This document shows positions 55,639-64,000 of a stretch of DNA of 64,000 nucleotides, in pieces. The stretch is from Pseudomonas iranensis (GTDB lineage: Bacteria; Pseudomonadota; Gammaproteobacteria; Pseudomonadales; Pseudomonadaceae), in NCBI RefSeq assembly GCF_014268585.2, contig NZ_CP077092.1, positions 5,431,501 through 5,495,500 of the forward strand, in the 5' to 3' direction. A program made the position numbers and the translations under genes. Numbering within the stretch: position 1 is the stretch's first letter; the number at the start of each line of letters is the position of its first letter. Below the pieces are notes generated by a model. The model ran no database searches. It saw nothing but the letters and a program-made list of their open reading frames with translations, and had not been told where the DNA came from.

Positions 55639-56961
55639 ATGCCCCCAAGTCTTTCCCGTCGTTGGCCCGTGCGCCAATTGATCGCTGCCTCCAGCTTCAT
55701 CCTGCTTGTCGCCTGCGCGGAAAAACCCACCGCCGCCGATGCACAACCGCTTCAAGCTGCCCCGGTCACCACGGCCCCAGCGATCATTCCGCCGGTAGTG
55801 CCGTCCACCGATCCGCTCGATATTCAACCGACCCAGACCTTTGCCGAATGGCAGGCGGGCTTCCGCAAGGACGCCCTCGCCGCCGGGATTCGTCCAGAGC
55901 TGTTCGACCAGGCATTTGCCAATGTCAGCTTCGACGCCAGCGTGATCCGTGCCGATCGCAGTCAGCCGGAGTTTTCCCGCCCGGTGTGGGAATACCTCGA
56001 TGGTGCGCTGTCGCCATTGCGCGTCCGCAAGGGCCAGGCGTTGATCAATCAGTACACCGACATTCTGCAAAGCATCGAGCAGCGTTATGGCGTTGATCGC
56101 CAGGCGCTGGTGTCGGTGTGGGGCATGGAAAGCAATTTCGGCCAGTTTCAGGGCAGCAAGTCGGTGATCAACTCGTTGGCCACTCTCGCCTACGAGGGGC
56201 GTCGTCCGGGCTTTGCTCACGCGCAACTGATCGCCGCCCTGCAGATTCTGCAACAGGGCGATATCACCCCGGAGAAGATGCTCGGTTCCTGGGCCGGCGC
56301 GATGGGCCAGACCCAGTTCATTCCGACCACGTACAACACTCACGCCGTGGACTTTGACGGCGACGGCCGCCGCGACATCTGGGGCAGCCCGGCCGATGCG
56401 CTGGCCTCGACCGCGCATTACCTGCAAAGCTCGGGCTGGCAACGCGGCCAGCCGTGGGGTTTCGAAGTGCAACTGCCGAGCGGTTTCAACTACACCCTGG
56501 CGGACGGCGCGATCCGTAAAAGCGTCGCTGAATGGCGGCAACTGGGCGTGAGCCTGCCCAATGGCGCGCAGGTTCCAGCCGGTTCCGAACAACTGTCCGC
56601 CGCCCTGCTGCTGCCGGCCGGTTATCGCGGCCCGGCGTTCCTGATCCTCGACAACTTCCGGGCGATTCTCAAGTACAACAATTCGTCGTCGTATGCGCTG
56701 GCGGTGAGCCTGTTGTCCGAGCGCTTTGAAGGCGCGGGCCTGATCAATGGCGACTGGCCGAAAGATGATCTGCCGCTGAGCCGCACCGAGCGTATCGAAT
56801 TGCAGACGCTATTGAGCGCGCGTAATTACGACGCCGGCACGGCGGACGGGATTATCGGCGCCAATACGCGCAAGGCCATTCGCAGTGCCCAGCAGGCGCT
56901 GGGCTGGCCGGCGGATGGCTATCCGACGCACAAGTTGCTTGAGAGCCTGCGCGCCCAATAA
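55639..56961 (+). CDS. sltB3: MltB-family lytic murein transglycosylase with C-terminal PG-binding domain
   Basis: 440 residues from MPPSLSRRWPVRQLIAASSF, with a signal peptide ending ILLVACAE, probably a lipobox (Cys). The catalytic glutamate lies in VSVWGMESNFGQFQGSKSV. GSWAGAMGQTQFIPTTYNTHAVDFDGDGRRDIWGSPADAL shows the Slt35/MltB EF-hand-like loop. The C-terminal peptidoglycan-binding domain (about 370-440) is NYDAGTADGIIGANTRKAIRSAQQALGWPADGYPTHKLL. It cleaves the MurNAc-GlcNAc bond to form 1,6-anhydro ends. By position it corresponds to P. aeruginosa SltB3. Confidence 0.9.
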   Translation: MPPSLSRRWPVRQLIAASSFILLVACAEKPTAADAQPLQAAPVTTAPAIIPPVVPSTDPLDIQPTQTFAEWQAGFRKDALAAGIRPELFDQAFANVSFDASVIRADRSQPEFSRPVWEYLDGALSPLRVRKGQALINQYTDILQSIEQRYGVDRQALVSVWGMESNFGQFQGSKSVINSLATLAYEGRRPGFAHAQLIAALQILQQGDITPEKMLGSWAGAMGQTQFIPTTYNTHAVDFDGDGRRDIWGSPADALASTAHYLQSSGWQRGQPWGFEVQLPSGFNYTLADGAIRKSVAEWRQLGVSLPNGAQVPAGSEQLSAALLLPAGYRGPAFLILDNFRAILKYNNSSSYALAVSLLSERFEGAGLINGDWPKDDLPLSRTERIELQTLLSARNYDAGTADGIIGANTRKAIRSAQQALGWPADGYPTHKLLESLRAQ

Positions 56962-56964
56962 AAG

Positions 56965-57055
56965 CATCGCGGGCAAGCCCGCTCCCACAGGGTTCTGGTT
57001 GAAACACGATTGTGTATCCGACTCATAACCTGTGGGAGCGGGCTTGCCCGCGATG
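56965..57055. repeat. REP doublet, GTGGGAGCGGGC subtype
   Basis: CATCGCGGGCAAGCCCGCTC then CCACAG at the left, and CTGTGGGAGCGGGCTTGCCC then GCGATG at the right. It is a variant of the first family in which the CGAGC palindrome is replaced by CGGGC. Confidence 0.88.
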
Positions 57056-57078
57056 ACTGAATGTCAGGCGACCAATTT

Positions 57079-58029
57079 CTAGACTTTGATCACCACATCC
57101 TGCTCCAGCACCAATTCCTGCTTCCCCGCATCCAGGCGCACCAGCGCGCCCAACGGCAGTGTCAGGTTCGGGTCGCAATGGCCACTGCGCCAGCCCGACA
57201 GCACCGGAATCCGTAACGGCTCAAAGGTTTGCTTGAGCAGCCGATTCAGCGCATCGACCTCCACACCGGCAATATCACCGACCAGCACACCGCGCAGTCG
57301 GGCCAGCTTGCCGGCCAGACGCATCTGGGTCAGCAGGCGATCAATGCGATACAGCGGCTCGTTGATGTCCTCGATGAACAGAACTGCGCCTTCGACATCA
57401 ATCTCGTAGGGCGTGCCGAGGGTTGCAGCAATCATCGCCAGATTGCCGCCGAGCAAACGCCCGTGAGCGATGCCCGGTTCGACGGTTGATAACGGATAAG
57501 CCGCCGGATGGCTCAGTACACTCCCTGACTTCAGTTGCCCGCGCAGCATGGCGAAGAATGACGTGACGGTCGGCGGCTCCTTGTCGCCGAGCAGGTCGGC
57601 ATTGAGCAGCGGGCCGTGAAAGGTCACAAACCCGGCGTAGCGACTGATGGCCAGGTGCAGCGCGGTGATGTCGCTATAGCCGACAAACGGCTTGGCATGC
57701 CGGCTGAGCAGGTCGTAATCGATTCGGTCCAGCAGACGCGGGGTGCCGTAGCCGCCGCGCAGGCAAATGATCGCGTCGACTTCGGGGTCAGCGAACGCCG
57801 CGTGCAGATCGCGCAGGCGTACGTCGTCACTGCCGGCCAGGTAGCCGTCCTTCTCATAGACACCCGGAAACACCTTCAGCCCATAGCCGCGCGCGCGCAT
57901 CCATTGCAGCGCTTTTTCAGTGTCTAGGGCGCCGGGGCCGGCAGGCGCGATGACGCCAATCGTCCCTTCGGAGGGCAGTGCCGGTACGGGTCGGTGGGCA
58001 ATCAGGGTGTGGCTCGGTCGAACGGTCAT
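57079..58029 (-). CDS. ldcA: LD-carboxypeptidase (LdcA/S66 peptidase)
   Basis: 316 residues, cytosolic. The catalytic serine lies in PFVGYSDITALHLAI, with the oxyanion-loop RGGYGTPRLLDRIDYDLL just before. The catalytic glutamate and histidine of S66 peptidases fit the blocks ILSGWRSGHCDPNL and FIEDINEPLYRID. It removes the terminal D-Ala from recycled tetrapeptides, a step in murein recycling. In P. aeruginosa as remembered the LdcA gene is elsewhere, so its position here is a local insertion into the sltB3-lipA interval. Confidence 0.88.
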   Translation of the reverse strand: MTVRPSHTLIAHRPVPALPSEGTIGVIAPAGPGALDTEKALQWMRARGYGLKVFPGVYEKDGYLAGSDDVRLRDLHAAFADPEVDAIICLRGGYGTPRLLDRIDYDLLSRHAKPFVGYSDITALHLAISRYAGFVTFHGPLLNADLLGDKEPPTVTSFFAMLRGQLKSGSVLSHPAAYPLSTVEPGIAHGRLLGGNLAMIAATLGTPYEIDVEGAVLFIEDINEPLYRIDRLLTQMRLAGKLARLRGVLVGDIAGVEVDALNRLLKQTFEPLRIPVLSGWRSGHCDPNLTLPLGALVRLDAGKQELVLEQDVVIKV

Positions 58030-58088
58030 CCTTGGGCTCCAGCGGTAAAGTCATGCACACACAGTAGTCAGCTGAAGAGACAAACAAA

Positions 58089-58240
58089 AGCCCCCTCACC
58101 CTAACCCTCTCCCAGAGGGAGAGGGAACTGATCGAGATGATCGCGACCAATGCGTTCATATGAGCGATCGGGTTGAGTGAAATCTTGAGAAGCCAGGAAA
58201 TCGGCTCCCTCTCCTTCGGGAGAGGGCCGGGGTGAGGGGC
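58089..58240. repeat. large inverted repeat, CCCTCTCCC family
   Basis: CCCCCTCACCCTAACCCTCT at the left then CCCAGAGGGAGAGGG; right arm CCCTCTCCTTCGGGAGAGGG then CCGGGGTGAGGGG. Same architecture as at 18426 and 32453. It is next to the lipA terminator. Confidence 0.85.
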
Positions 58241-58286
58241 GAATCCAGCACTGATGCAAAGCCATACGCGATGGCTTCCCTCAGTC

Positions 58287-58328
58287 AAAAAAATGCCCGC
58301 CGAGGGACAGTCCTCGGCGGGCATTTTT
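58287..58328. terminator. bidirectional terminator after lipA
   Basis: A run of A, ATGCCCGCCGAGG, short loop, CCTCGGCGGGCAT and a run of T: a perfect 13-pair stem. It lies 15 bases beyond the lipA stop and terminates in the lipA direction (minus strand), and probably also from the other side. Confidence 0.92.
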
Positions 58329-58342
58329 ACATCAGCAGTGAA

Positions 58343-59365
58343 TCAGGAACCCAACAGCTCGGCCTTGACCAGCTTCGCCTGCTCGTCGGCGTGGTACGAG
58401 GAACGTACCAGCGGGCCCGAAGCGACGTTCTTGAAGCCCATCTTGTAACCTTCTTCGGCGAACCAGGCGAAGGTGTCCGGGTGCACGAAACGCTGCACCG
58501 GCAAGTGACTGCGCGACGGTTGCAGGTATTGACCGAGGGTCAGCATGTCGATGTCGTGTTCGCGCATGCGCTTCATGACTTCGATGACTTCCTCGTCGGT
58601 CTCGCCCAGACCCAGCATCAGGCCGGACTTGGTCGGAATGTGCGGCATCATCTGCTTGAAGCGTTGCAGCAGGGTCAGCGACCACTGGTAGTCCGAGCCC
58701 GGACGCGCAGCCTTGTACAGGCGCGGCACGGTTTCCAGGTTGTGGTTGAACACATCCGGCGGCTCGGCAGCGGTGATTTCCAGGGCGATGTCCATGCGCC
58801 CACGGTAGTCCGGGACCAGGGTCTCGAGCTGAACGTTCGGCGACAGTTTGCGGATTTCGCGGATGCAGTCGGCAAAGTGCTGGGCACCGCCGTCACGCAG
58901 GTCGTCACGGTCAACCGAGGTGATCACCACGTATTTGAGCTTGAGGTCGGCGATGGCGATGGCCAGGCTTTCCGGCTCGTTGACGTCCAGTGGCTTCGGA
59001 CGACCGTGGCCAACGTCGCAGAACGGGCAGCGACGGGTGCAGATGTCGCCCATGATCATGAAGGTTGCGGTGCCGCCGGAGAAGCATTCGCCGAGGTTCG
59101 GGCAGGACGCTTCTTCGCAGACACTGTGCAGCTTGTGCTTGCGCAGCAGGCTCTTGATGCGATCGACTTCCGGCGAAACCGGGATGCGCACGCGGATCCA
59201 GTCGGGTTTCTTCGGCAGTTCGGTGGTCGGAATGATCTTGACCGGGATGCGTGCAACCTTCTCGGCGCCGCGCAGCTTGACGCCGGCTTCAACCTTGGGA
59301 CGCGGGGCCGGGCGCTCGGTCACGTCGAGCGTCGGGATCATGGTTTGCACTGCATCAGTAGTCAT
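58343..59365 (-). CDS. lipA: lipoyl synthase
   Basis: 340 residues from [15 protein letters not shown]. The auxiliary cluster cysteines are C83, C88, C94 ([13 protein letters not shown]), and the radical-SAM cluster CxxxCxxC is C109, C113, C116 ([14 protein letters not shown]). It inserts two sulfur atoms into octanoyl groups on carrier proteins to make lipoate. The downstream terminator is strong. lipB precedes it with one base between the stop and the start. Confidence 0.97.
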   Translation of the reverse strand: MTTDAVQTMIPTLDVTERPAPRPKVEAGVKLRGAEKVARIPVKIIPTTELPKKPDWIRVRIPVSPEVDRIKSLLRKHKLHSVCEEASCPNLGECFSGGTATFMIMGDICTRRCPFCDVGHGRPKPLDVNEPESLAIAIADLKLKYVVITSVDRDDLRDGGAQHFADCIREIRKLSPNVQLETLVPDYRGRMDIALEITAAEPPDVFNHNLETVPRLYKAARPGSDYQWSLTLLQRFKQMMPHIPTKSGLMLGLGETDEEVIEVMKRMREHDIDMLTLGQYLQPSRSHLPVQRFVHPDTFAWFAEEGYKMGFKNVASGPLVRSSYHADEQAKLVKAELLGS

Positions 59366-59366
59366 A

Positions 59367-60014
59367 TCAGTCGATTCCGCCCGTGAGGGTCGTCTGCTCA
59401 GCATAGTCGAGGTGTTTGACGAGCTGCGCGCGCAGCCGGGCACTTACCTCGGCAAATTCAATCGATCCTGCGTGATCGCTCAGCTGGGTCATGGCCAGCC
59501 CGGCGTAGCCGCAGGGATTAATCCGTCGAAACGGTTCCAGGTTCATATCCACGTTCAGGGCCAGGCCATGAAAGGAACAACCGTGGCGAATGCGCAAACC
59601 CAGAGAAGCGATTTTCGCTCCATCGACGTATACGCCGGGAGCATCTGGCTTGGCGGCGGCGGTGACGCCGTAGCTGGCCAGCAGTTCGATCAGGCAGGCT
59701 TCCATGCGGCTGACCAGATCACGCACGCCGAAACCCAGCTTGCGTACATCCAGTAACAGATAAGCCACCAGTTGCCCGGGGCCATGATAAGTCACTTGGC
59801 CGCCACGATCGACCTGCACCACCGGAATATCTCCCGGCAGCAACAGGTGTTCAGCCTTGCCGGCCTGGCCCTGGGTGAACACCGGCGGGTGTTCGACGAG
59901 CCAGATTTCGTCGGCGGCAGTATTGCCGCGTTCGTTGGTAAAGCGTTGCATGGCATGCCAGACCGGCTCGTAAGCCATCTGGCCCAGCTCGCGAAAGCCC
60001 AGCGTGCCGTGCAT
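59367..60014 (-). CDS. lipB: octanoyl-(acyl carrier protein):protein octanoyltransferase
   Basis: 215 residues from [20 protein letters not shown]. The catalytic C168 is in [16 protein letters not shown] and K134 in [26 protein letters not shown]; also [20 protein letters not shown] and [13 protein letters not shown]. It moves octanoyl from ACP to lipoyl domains, before lipA. The start codon overlaps the ybeD stop by one base (TGATG). Confidence 0.97.
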   Translation of the reverse strand: MHGTLGFRELGQMAYEPVWHAMQRFTNERGNTAADEIWLVEHPPVFTQGQAGKAEHLLLPGDIPVVQVDRGGQVTYHGPGQLVAYLLLDVRKLGFGVRDLVSRMEACLIELLASYGVTAAAKPDAPGVYVDGAKIASLGLRIRHGCSFHGLALNVDMNLEPFRRINPCGYAGLAMTQLSDHAGSIEFAEVSARLRAQLVKHLDYAEQTTLTGGID

Positions 60015-60289
60015 CACAACACCATGTGCACGATGCCGGAAGCCCGCAGTTCGCTGTTGATGTTGTACAGCTGATCCTGGTCGGTGGCGACGATGTGCAA
60101 CTGGATGGTGGTGTATTTGCCGTTGCTGCTTTGACGCTCGTCGATGCGCTCATCATTGATGGTCGCGTGTTTCAGGACGATCGCGATGATCTTGTCCTTG
60201 TTGCCAACACCCGTATCACTGATCACCTTGATCGGATAATCGGTCTGGGGAAATTCGATCTTTGGCGCCTTTACTTCGGTATCGGTCAT
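60014..60289 (-). CDS. ybeD: DUF493 family protein YbeD
   Basis: 91 residues from [29 protein letters not shown]; small beta-alpha fold with [28 protein letters not shown] near the end. YbeD lies in the dacA-ybeD-lipB-lipA row in many gammaproteobacteria; a regulatory or metabolite-binding role (ACT-like) is suspected but not shown. It overlaps lipB by one base. Confidence 0.92.
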   Translation of the reverse strand: MTDTEVKAPKIEFPQTDYPIKVISDTGVGNKDKIIAIVLKHATINDERIDERQSSNGKYTTIQLHIVATDQDQLYNINSELRASGIVHMVL

Positions 60290-60375
60290 GGCGTAACGGC
60301 CTCTAGAGTGCAAGCCGTGGTAACGCACATGGCCCCGCACCGGATCGGGGCGGGGCCATGCAGGTCAACACAAAA

Positions 60376-61533
60376 TCAGTTGAACAAGCCGTAGAAGAAT
60401 AGACGGATGCTATCCCACATGCGGCGGAAGATACCACCCTCCTCGACGCCATCCAGAGCGATCAGGTCGGCGCTGTGCACTACCTTGTCTTCCAGTTTGA
60501 CTTCGACTTTACCGATCACGTCGCCCTTGGCGATTGGCGCAACCAGTTGCGGGTTCATGGTCATGCTGGCAGCGAGCTTCTTCAGCTGGCCTTTTGGCAG
60601 AGTCATGGTCAGGTCTTGCGCCAGGCCGGCCTTGACCTGGCTGGTGGTGCCTTTCCATACCGGCGCCTGCGCCAGTTCGGTGCCCTTCTGGTAGAAGGTC
60701 TGGGTTTCGAAGAAGCGGAAACCGTAGGTCAGCAGCTTCTGGGTTTCAGCCGCGCGGGCCACTTCGCTGTTGGTGCCGAACACCACGGCGATCAGGCGCT
60801 GGCCATCACGTACAGCCGAAGACACCATGCAGTAGCCGGCTTCATCGGTGTGGCCGGTTTTCAGACCGTCAACGGTCTTGTCGCGCCACAGCAGCAGGTT
60901 GCGGTTAGGCTGTTTGATGCCGTTCCAGAAGAACTCTTTCTGCGAGTAGATCGCATAGTGAGCCGGGTCTTCGTGAATGATCGCACGGGCCAGAATCGCC
61001 ATGTCGTGCGCCGACGAGTAGTGTTCAGGGTTTGGCAGACCGGTCGGGTTCATGAAGTGGGTATTGGTCATGCCCAGTTCGGTGACGGTCTTGTTCATCA
61101 GGTCGGCGAAGGCGTCTTCGCTGCCGGCGATGTGCTCGGCCAGGGCGACGCTGGCGTCGTTACCGGACTGGATGATGATGCCGTGCAGCAGGTCGCTGAC
61201 AGTGACCTGCGAACCGACCTTGATGAACATCCGCGAACCGCCGGTGCGCCAGGCGTTTTCGCTGACGGTCACCGGATCGTTTTCACCGATCTGACCGCGA
61301 CGGATTTCCAGGGTCGCGATGTACGCGGTCATCAGCTTGGTCAGGCTGGCCGGTGGCAGACGCTGGTCGCCGTTGTTTTCGACCAGCACGTTACCGCTGC
61401 TGGCGTCCATCAGAACATAGGCCTTGGCGGCCAGTTGTGGTGGCGACGGCATCATCTCGGCCGCGAAGGCGGCTGGCGAGAGGAGCAGCGGGACTAGCAG
61501 ACACAGGCGTTTGGCAAAGGTGGTGATGTTCAT
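60376..61533 (-). CDS. dacC: D-alanyl-D-alanine carboxypeptidase (PBP5/6 family)
   Basis: 385 residues. A signal peptide (KRLCLLVPLLLSPAAFAAE) precedes the transpeptidase-fold domain with SLTK (S63-x-x-K66), SGN (S123-G-N125) and KTG (K225-T-G). The PBP5 C-terminal beta domain (about 285-375) follows. The last 15 residues (RMWDSIRLFFYGLFN) form an amphipathic anchor. It trims the terminal D-Ala from pentapeptides at the periplasmic membrane face. P. aeruginosa calls the gene here dacC. Confidence 0.94.
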   Translation of the reverse strand: MNITTFAKRLCLLVPLLLSPAAFAAEMMPSPPQLAAKAYVLMDASSGNVLVENNGDQRLPPASLTKLMTAYIATLEIRRGQIGENDPVTVSENAWRTGGSRMFIKVGSQVTVSDLLHGIIIQSGNDASVALAEHIAGSEDAFADLMNKTVTELGMTNTHFMNPTGLPNPEHYSSAHDMAILARAIIHEDPAHYAIYSQKEFFWNGIKQPNRNLLLWRDKTVDGLKTGHTDEAGYCMVSSAVRDGQRLIAVVFGTNSEVARAAETQKLLTYGFRFFETQTFYQKGTELAQAPVWKGTTSQVKAGLAQDLTMTLPKGQLKKLAASMTMNPQLVAPIAKGDVIGKVEVKLEDKVVHSADLIALDGVEEGGIFRRMWDSIRLFFYGLFN

Positions 61534-61719
61534 CCGTCTCTCGAAATCGCTAATGGAAACTTGCCCGAAGGCAAAACTTATTCAGACAGCCTTCTAACGG
61601 GCCATCGCGTGTTCAGTTGCTCACTCCAGTCACCCTGCCGGGCTTTTGTTCTTCGACGAGCCAACAACCTGGTTCACCCCCCGAATACCGCAAGTGAACC
61701 GTCAATCAAGGTCTACGTG

Positions 61720-62730
61720 TTACTCGGTGACCACGCTGGGCGAACCCAGATTGGCCAGCCGCACACTGTTCTGCACCTGGGCGATCTCACCCGGCGAGCC
61801 GATCGGCCCCAGGCGTACCCGGTGCAGGGTCTGCTGATTGCGCACGATCGAGCTGATGAACACCGGCGCGCTCACCATCCCGCTGAGCTTCGACCTCAGC
61901 AGTTCGGCAGCGTCCGGGTTGGCGAACGCGCCCACCTGCAGATACTGGCCAGACGCTGGTGCAGAAGCGTTTTTTTTTGCATCGATCTGCACGGGCACCA
62001 CGGCCGCGGCGTGTTGCTGCGGCGGCGGTGTCCATTGCTCGACGGTGCCGGCCGACGCCGTAATCACTGGCGCGCTATTCTGCGCCACTTGCGGCTCATT
62101 GAGCATCAGCGGCGCCGGACGGCCCTTGGCCGCCCACCACTGCTGCGGATCGATGCCTTCGACCTTGACCCGCGCGGTGCCGGTTTCGGCATAGCCGAGT
62201 TTCTTCGCCGCTGCGTAGGACAAGTCGATGATGCGATCGGAGTAGAACGGCCCACGGTCGTTGACGCGCAGGATCACCGTCTTGTTGTTGTCCAGGTTGG
62301 TCACCCGAACGTAACTTGGCAGCGGCAAGGTCTTGTGTGCGGCACTCATGCCGTACAGGTCATACACTTCGCCGTTGGCGGTGTTCTGGCCATGGAACTT
62401 GGTGCCGTACCAGGACGCCGTGCCCGAAGCCACGTAGGTCTTGGATTCCTGCAACGGAAAATAGGTCTTGCCCAGCACGGTGTACGGGTTGGCCTTGTAC
62501 GGGCCGGTGTGCAGGGTCGGTGTCGCATCCGGGATGCGCGAAACATCGACATCCCACCACGGCGCGCCGTCTTTGTGCGCGCGGTTGATGTCCAGGCCCG
62601 GTTGGGCGCGGACAGCGGTGGACGGGGTTTTCTGCGTCGGCGTACGGCTGGTCGTGCAACTGGCGACCAGGACTGCCAACGCAGCGAAAGCCACCAGCTT
62701 CAGGGGTTTATTGTTAGGCAATGCCTGCAT
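61720..62730 (-). CDS. rlpA: septal ring lytic transglycosylase RlpA
   Basis: 336 residues. A lipobox LVASC gives a lipidated Cys near residue 25. The double-psi beta-barrel domain (about 100-190) carries GTASWYGTKFHGQNTANGEVYD and NDRGPFYSDRIIDLSYAAAKKLG. The C-terminal SPOR domain (about 260-330) carries LQVGAFANPDAAELLRSKLSG. RlpA cleaves denuded glycans at the septum, and SPOR targets it there. The start shares a base with the mltB stop (TAATG). Confidence 0.94.
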   Translation of the reverse strand: MQALPNNKPLKLVAFAALAVLVASCTTSRTPTQKTPSTAVRAQPGLDINRAHKDGAPWWDVDVSRIPDATPTLHTGPYKANPYTVLGKTYFPLQESKTYVASGTASWYGTKFHGQNTANGEVYDLYGMSAAHKTLPLPSYVRVTNLDNNKTVILRVNDRGPFYSDRIIDLSYAAAKKLGYAETGTARVKVEGIDPQQWWAAKGRPAPLMLNEPQVAQNSAPVITASAGTVEQWTPPPQQHAAAVVPVQIDAKKNASAPASGQYLQVGAFANPDAAELLRSKLSGMVSAPVFISSIVRNQQTLHRVRLGPIGSPGEIAQVQNSVRLANLGSPSVVTE

Positions 62731-63740
62731 TACTTGACGCCCCGTGCTTGTACCAGCTGTTCAGACAGTTGATGTACGGCCATGGCGTACATCACGCTGC
62801 GGTTATAACGCGTGATCGCGTAGAAATTCTGCAGGCCCATCCAGTATTCAGGGCCGTTGTCGCCTTCGAGGCGAAATGCGGTAACCGGCATATCATCGCG
62901 CAGCGCATCATGACTTGACCAGCCCAGCGCCCGCAACTCTGCGACCGTCTTCACTGGTTCGATACCGGTGGTCAGCCCTTCATCGGCCTGCTCGCCGCGC
63001 ACATCGGCGCGGCTGACCACCGGCTCGCCGGCGACCCAGCCGTGACGCTTGAAGTAACTGGCGACGCTGCCAATGGCATCGTCCGGGTTGTTCCAGATAT
63101 TGATGTGGCCATCACCGTCGAAGTCCACCGCGTAGGCGCGAAAGCTGCTCGGCATGAACTGCGGCAGGCCCATGGCCCCGGCGTACGAGCCTTTCAGGGT
63201 CAGCGGGTCGACCTGCTCTTCACGGGCCAGCAGGAGGAACTCACGCAATTCCTTGCGGAAAAATTCGGCACGGGGAGGATAGTCGAAACCGAGGGTCGAT
63301 AAGGCATCAATCACGCGGAAATTACCGGTATTACGCCCGAAAAAGGTCTCGACGCCGATGATCGACACGATCACTTGTGCCGGCACGCCGTATTCCTGCT
63401 CGGCACGGGCCAGGGTCGCCTCGTGCTGACGCCAGAAGTCGACACCCCGGGCGATGCGCGCGTCAGTGATGAACATCGGGCGATATTCATTCCACTGCTT
63501 GACCCGTTCGGCGGGTTTGGAGATGGCGTCGAGAATCGACTGCTTGCGTTGCGCCTCGCGGAACACACCCATCAGTTGTTCACCGGCGAAACCGTAGTCG
63601 CGGGTCATTTCGCCGACGAATTCGGCCACCTGCGGCGAGCCTTCATAGTCGCCAGCCAGCGCTTCCTGCACGCTCCCCAGCAGGCCCAACAGGCCAACCA
63701 GCGGCGCGCATCGAGTCGCCCAGCCACGCATTACTTGCAT
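62730..63740 (-). CDS. mltB: lytic murein transglycosylase B
   Basis: 336 residues from MQVMRGWATRCAPLVGLLGL, with a signal peptide. Catalytic glutamate in VSIIGVETFFGRNTGNFRV; GSYAGAMGLPQFMPSSFRAYAVDFDGDGHINIWNNPDDA with the EF-hand-like DFDGDG loop. It is shorter than the sltB3 product and has no PG-binding domain. P. aeruginosa calls this gene sltB1. Its ATG could also be three codons further in. It lies 17 bases downstream of rodA and overlaps rlpA by one base. Confidence 0.93.
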   Translation of the reverse strand: MQVMRGWATRCAPLVGLLGLLGSVQEALAGDYEGSPQVAEFVGEMTRDYGFAGEQLMGVFREAQRKQSILDAISKPAERVKQWNEYRPMFITDARIARGVDFWRQHEATLARAEQEYGVPAQVIVSIIGVETFFGRNTGNFRVIDALSTLGFDYPPRAEFFRKELREFLLLAREEQVDPLTLKGSYAGAMGLPQFMPSSFRAYAVDFDGDGHINIWNNPDDAIGSVASYFKRHGWVAGEPVVSRADVRGEQADEGLTTGIEPVKTVAELRALGWSSHDALRDDMPVTAFRLEGDNGPEYWMGLQNFYAITRYNRSVMYAMAVHQLSEQLVQARGVK

Positions 63741-63757
63741 TGCACTCTTCACCTTAT

Positions 63758-64000
63758 TCAAACCTGTGCGATCCACTTGCGATGGGTATGGATCGACATC
63801 AAAACCCCAAACGCTGACAGCAGCGTCACCAGCGAAGTTCCTCCGTAGCTAATGAACGGCAACGGCACCCCCACGACCGGCAACAGGCCACTGACCATAC
63901 CGATGTTGACGAAAACGTAAACAAAAAAAGTCATGGTCAACGCGCCGGCGAGCAATTTGCCGAACAGCGTTTGCGCCTGAGCGGTGATCACCAGCCCGCG
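63758..64000 (-). CDS. rodA: rod shape-determining protein RodA, C-terminal part
   Basis: The visible C-terminal 80 residues read [20 protein letters not shown] followed by [20 protein letters not shown] and [23 protein letters not shown], the SEDS family end with the G-x-P-L-P-F-x-S-Y-G-G motif. RodA is the glycan polymerase of the elongasome. The gene continues past the right edge. It leads the rodA-mltB-rlpA-dacC-ybeD-lipB-lipA row. Confidence 0.9.
   Translation of the reverse strand, partial: RGLVITAQAQTLFGKLLAGALTMTFFVYVFVNIGMVSGLLPVVGVPLPFISYGGTSLVTLLSAFGVLMSIHTHRKWIAQV

Overview
The window is a piece of a GC-rich Pseudomonas chromosome, most likely from the P. fluorescens group. Three things point there: the family-typical protein sequences, the strong G/C bias at third codon positions, and the many intergenic REP-type palindromes with the core GTGGGAGCGAGC..GCTCGCGA that litter P. 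fluorescens-type genomes. From about 26.5 kb to the right edge the gene order follows, from memory and without a search, the P. aeruginosa core-genome segment hrpB - yiiP - lrp - rluE - amn - aidB - ladS - thiDE - hemL - miaB - ybeZ/ybeY/corC/lnt - leuS - lptE - holA - sltB3 - lipAB - dacC - rlpA - mltB - rodA. No rRNA, tRNA, prophage, insertion sequence or CRISPR array was seen.

Layout. 0-3.3 kb: end of a DJ-1/PfpI gene, a secreted protein of unknown function, a purine permease overlapping trmA. 3.4-4.2 kb: an overlapping DUF4160/DUF2442 pair, the most accessory-looking genes in the window. 4.5-10.4 kb: a quinate/shikimate catabolism island (aroQ, a quinate/shikimate dehydrogenase, a TetR regulator, the two-domain dehydroshikimate dehydratase quiC, an MFS transporter). 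Two intergenic sites here share a motif that could be the operator. 10.5-26.4 kb: mixed housekeeping and unknown genes (EamA transporters, YpfJ-type metalloprotease, HAD phosphatase, TesB, GNAT, HDAC-like hydrolase, flavoprotein, RhlE helicase, DnaQ-like exonuclease, NYN protein, DUF2076, YciC, exo/endonuclease-phosphatase, two small exported proteins). 26.5-37 kb: HrpB helicase, cation efflux protein, a low-complexity exported protein, an Lrp regulator, RluE, AMP nucleosidase, AidB-like acyl-CoA dehydrogenase. 37-43 kb: the hybrid sensor kinase LadS, then thiD-thiE-hemL. 43-55.6 kb: RNA and translation genes with the envelope genes corC, lnt and lptE, ending in arfA, whose own terminator hairpin lies inside the reading frame. 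55.6-64 kb: a cell-wall and lipoate block (two MltB-type lytic transglycosylases, LD-carboxypeptidase, lipA/lipB/ybeD, D,D-carboxypeptidase, RlpA, RodA).

How it works together. The quinate island would import quinate or shikimate (MFS), oxidise it (dehydrogenase), interconvert dehydroquinate and dehydroshikimate (AroQ) and dehydrate the product to protocatechuate (QuiC). The right end combines peptidoglycan elongation (RodA), trimming (D,D-carboxypeptidase) and cleavage (MltB, RlpA) with lipoate attachment (LipB then LipA). The middle combines tRNA modification, ribosome maturation (YbeY/YbeZ) and ribosome rescue (ArfA).

The points most worth a second look are the candidate quinate operator, the DUF4160/DUF2442 pair, an orphan minus-strand terminator at 31.65 kb suggesting an unannotated short transcript, the in-gene arfA terminator, a hairpin over the ydcF ribosome binding site, and a palindrome in front of aidB.
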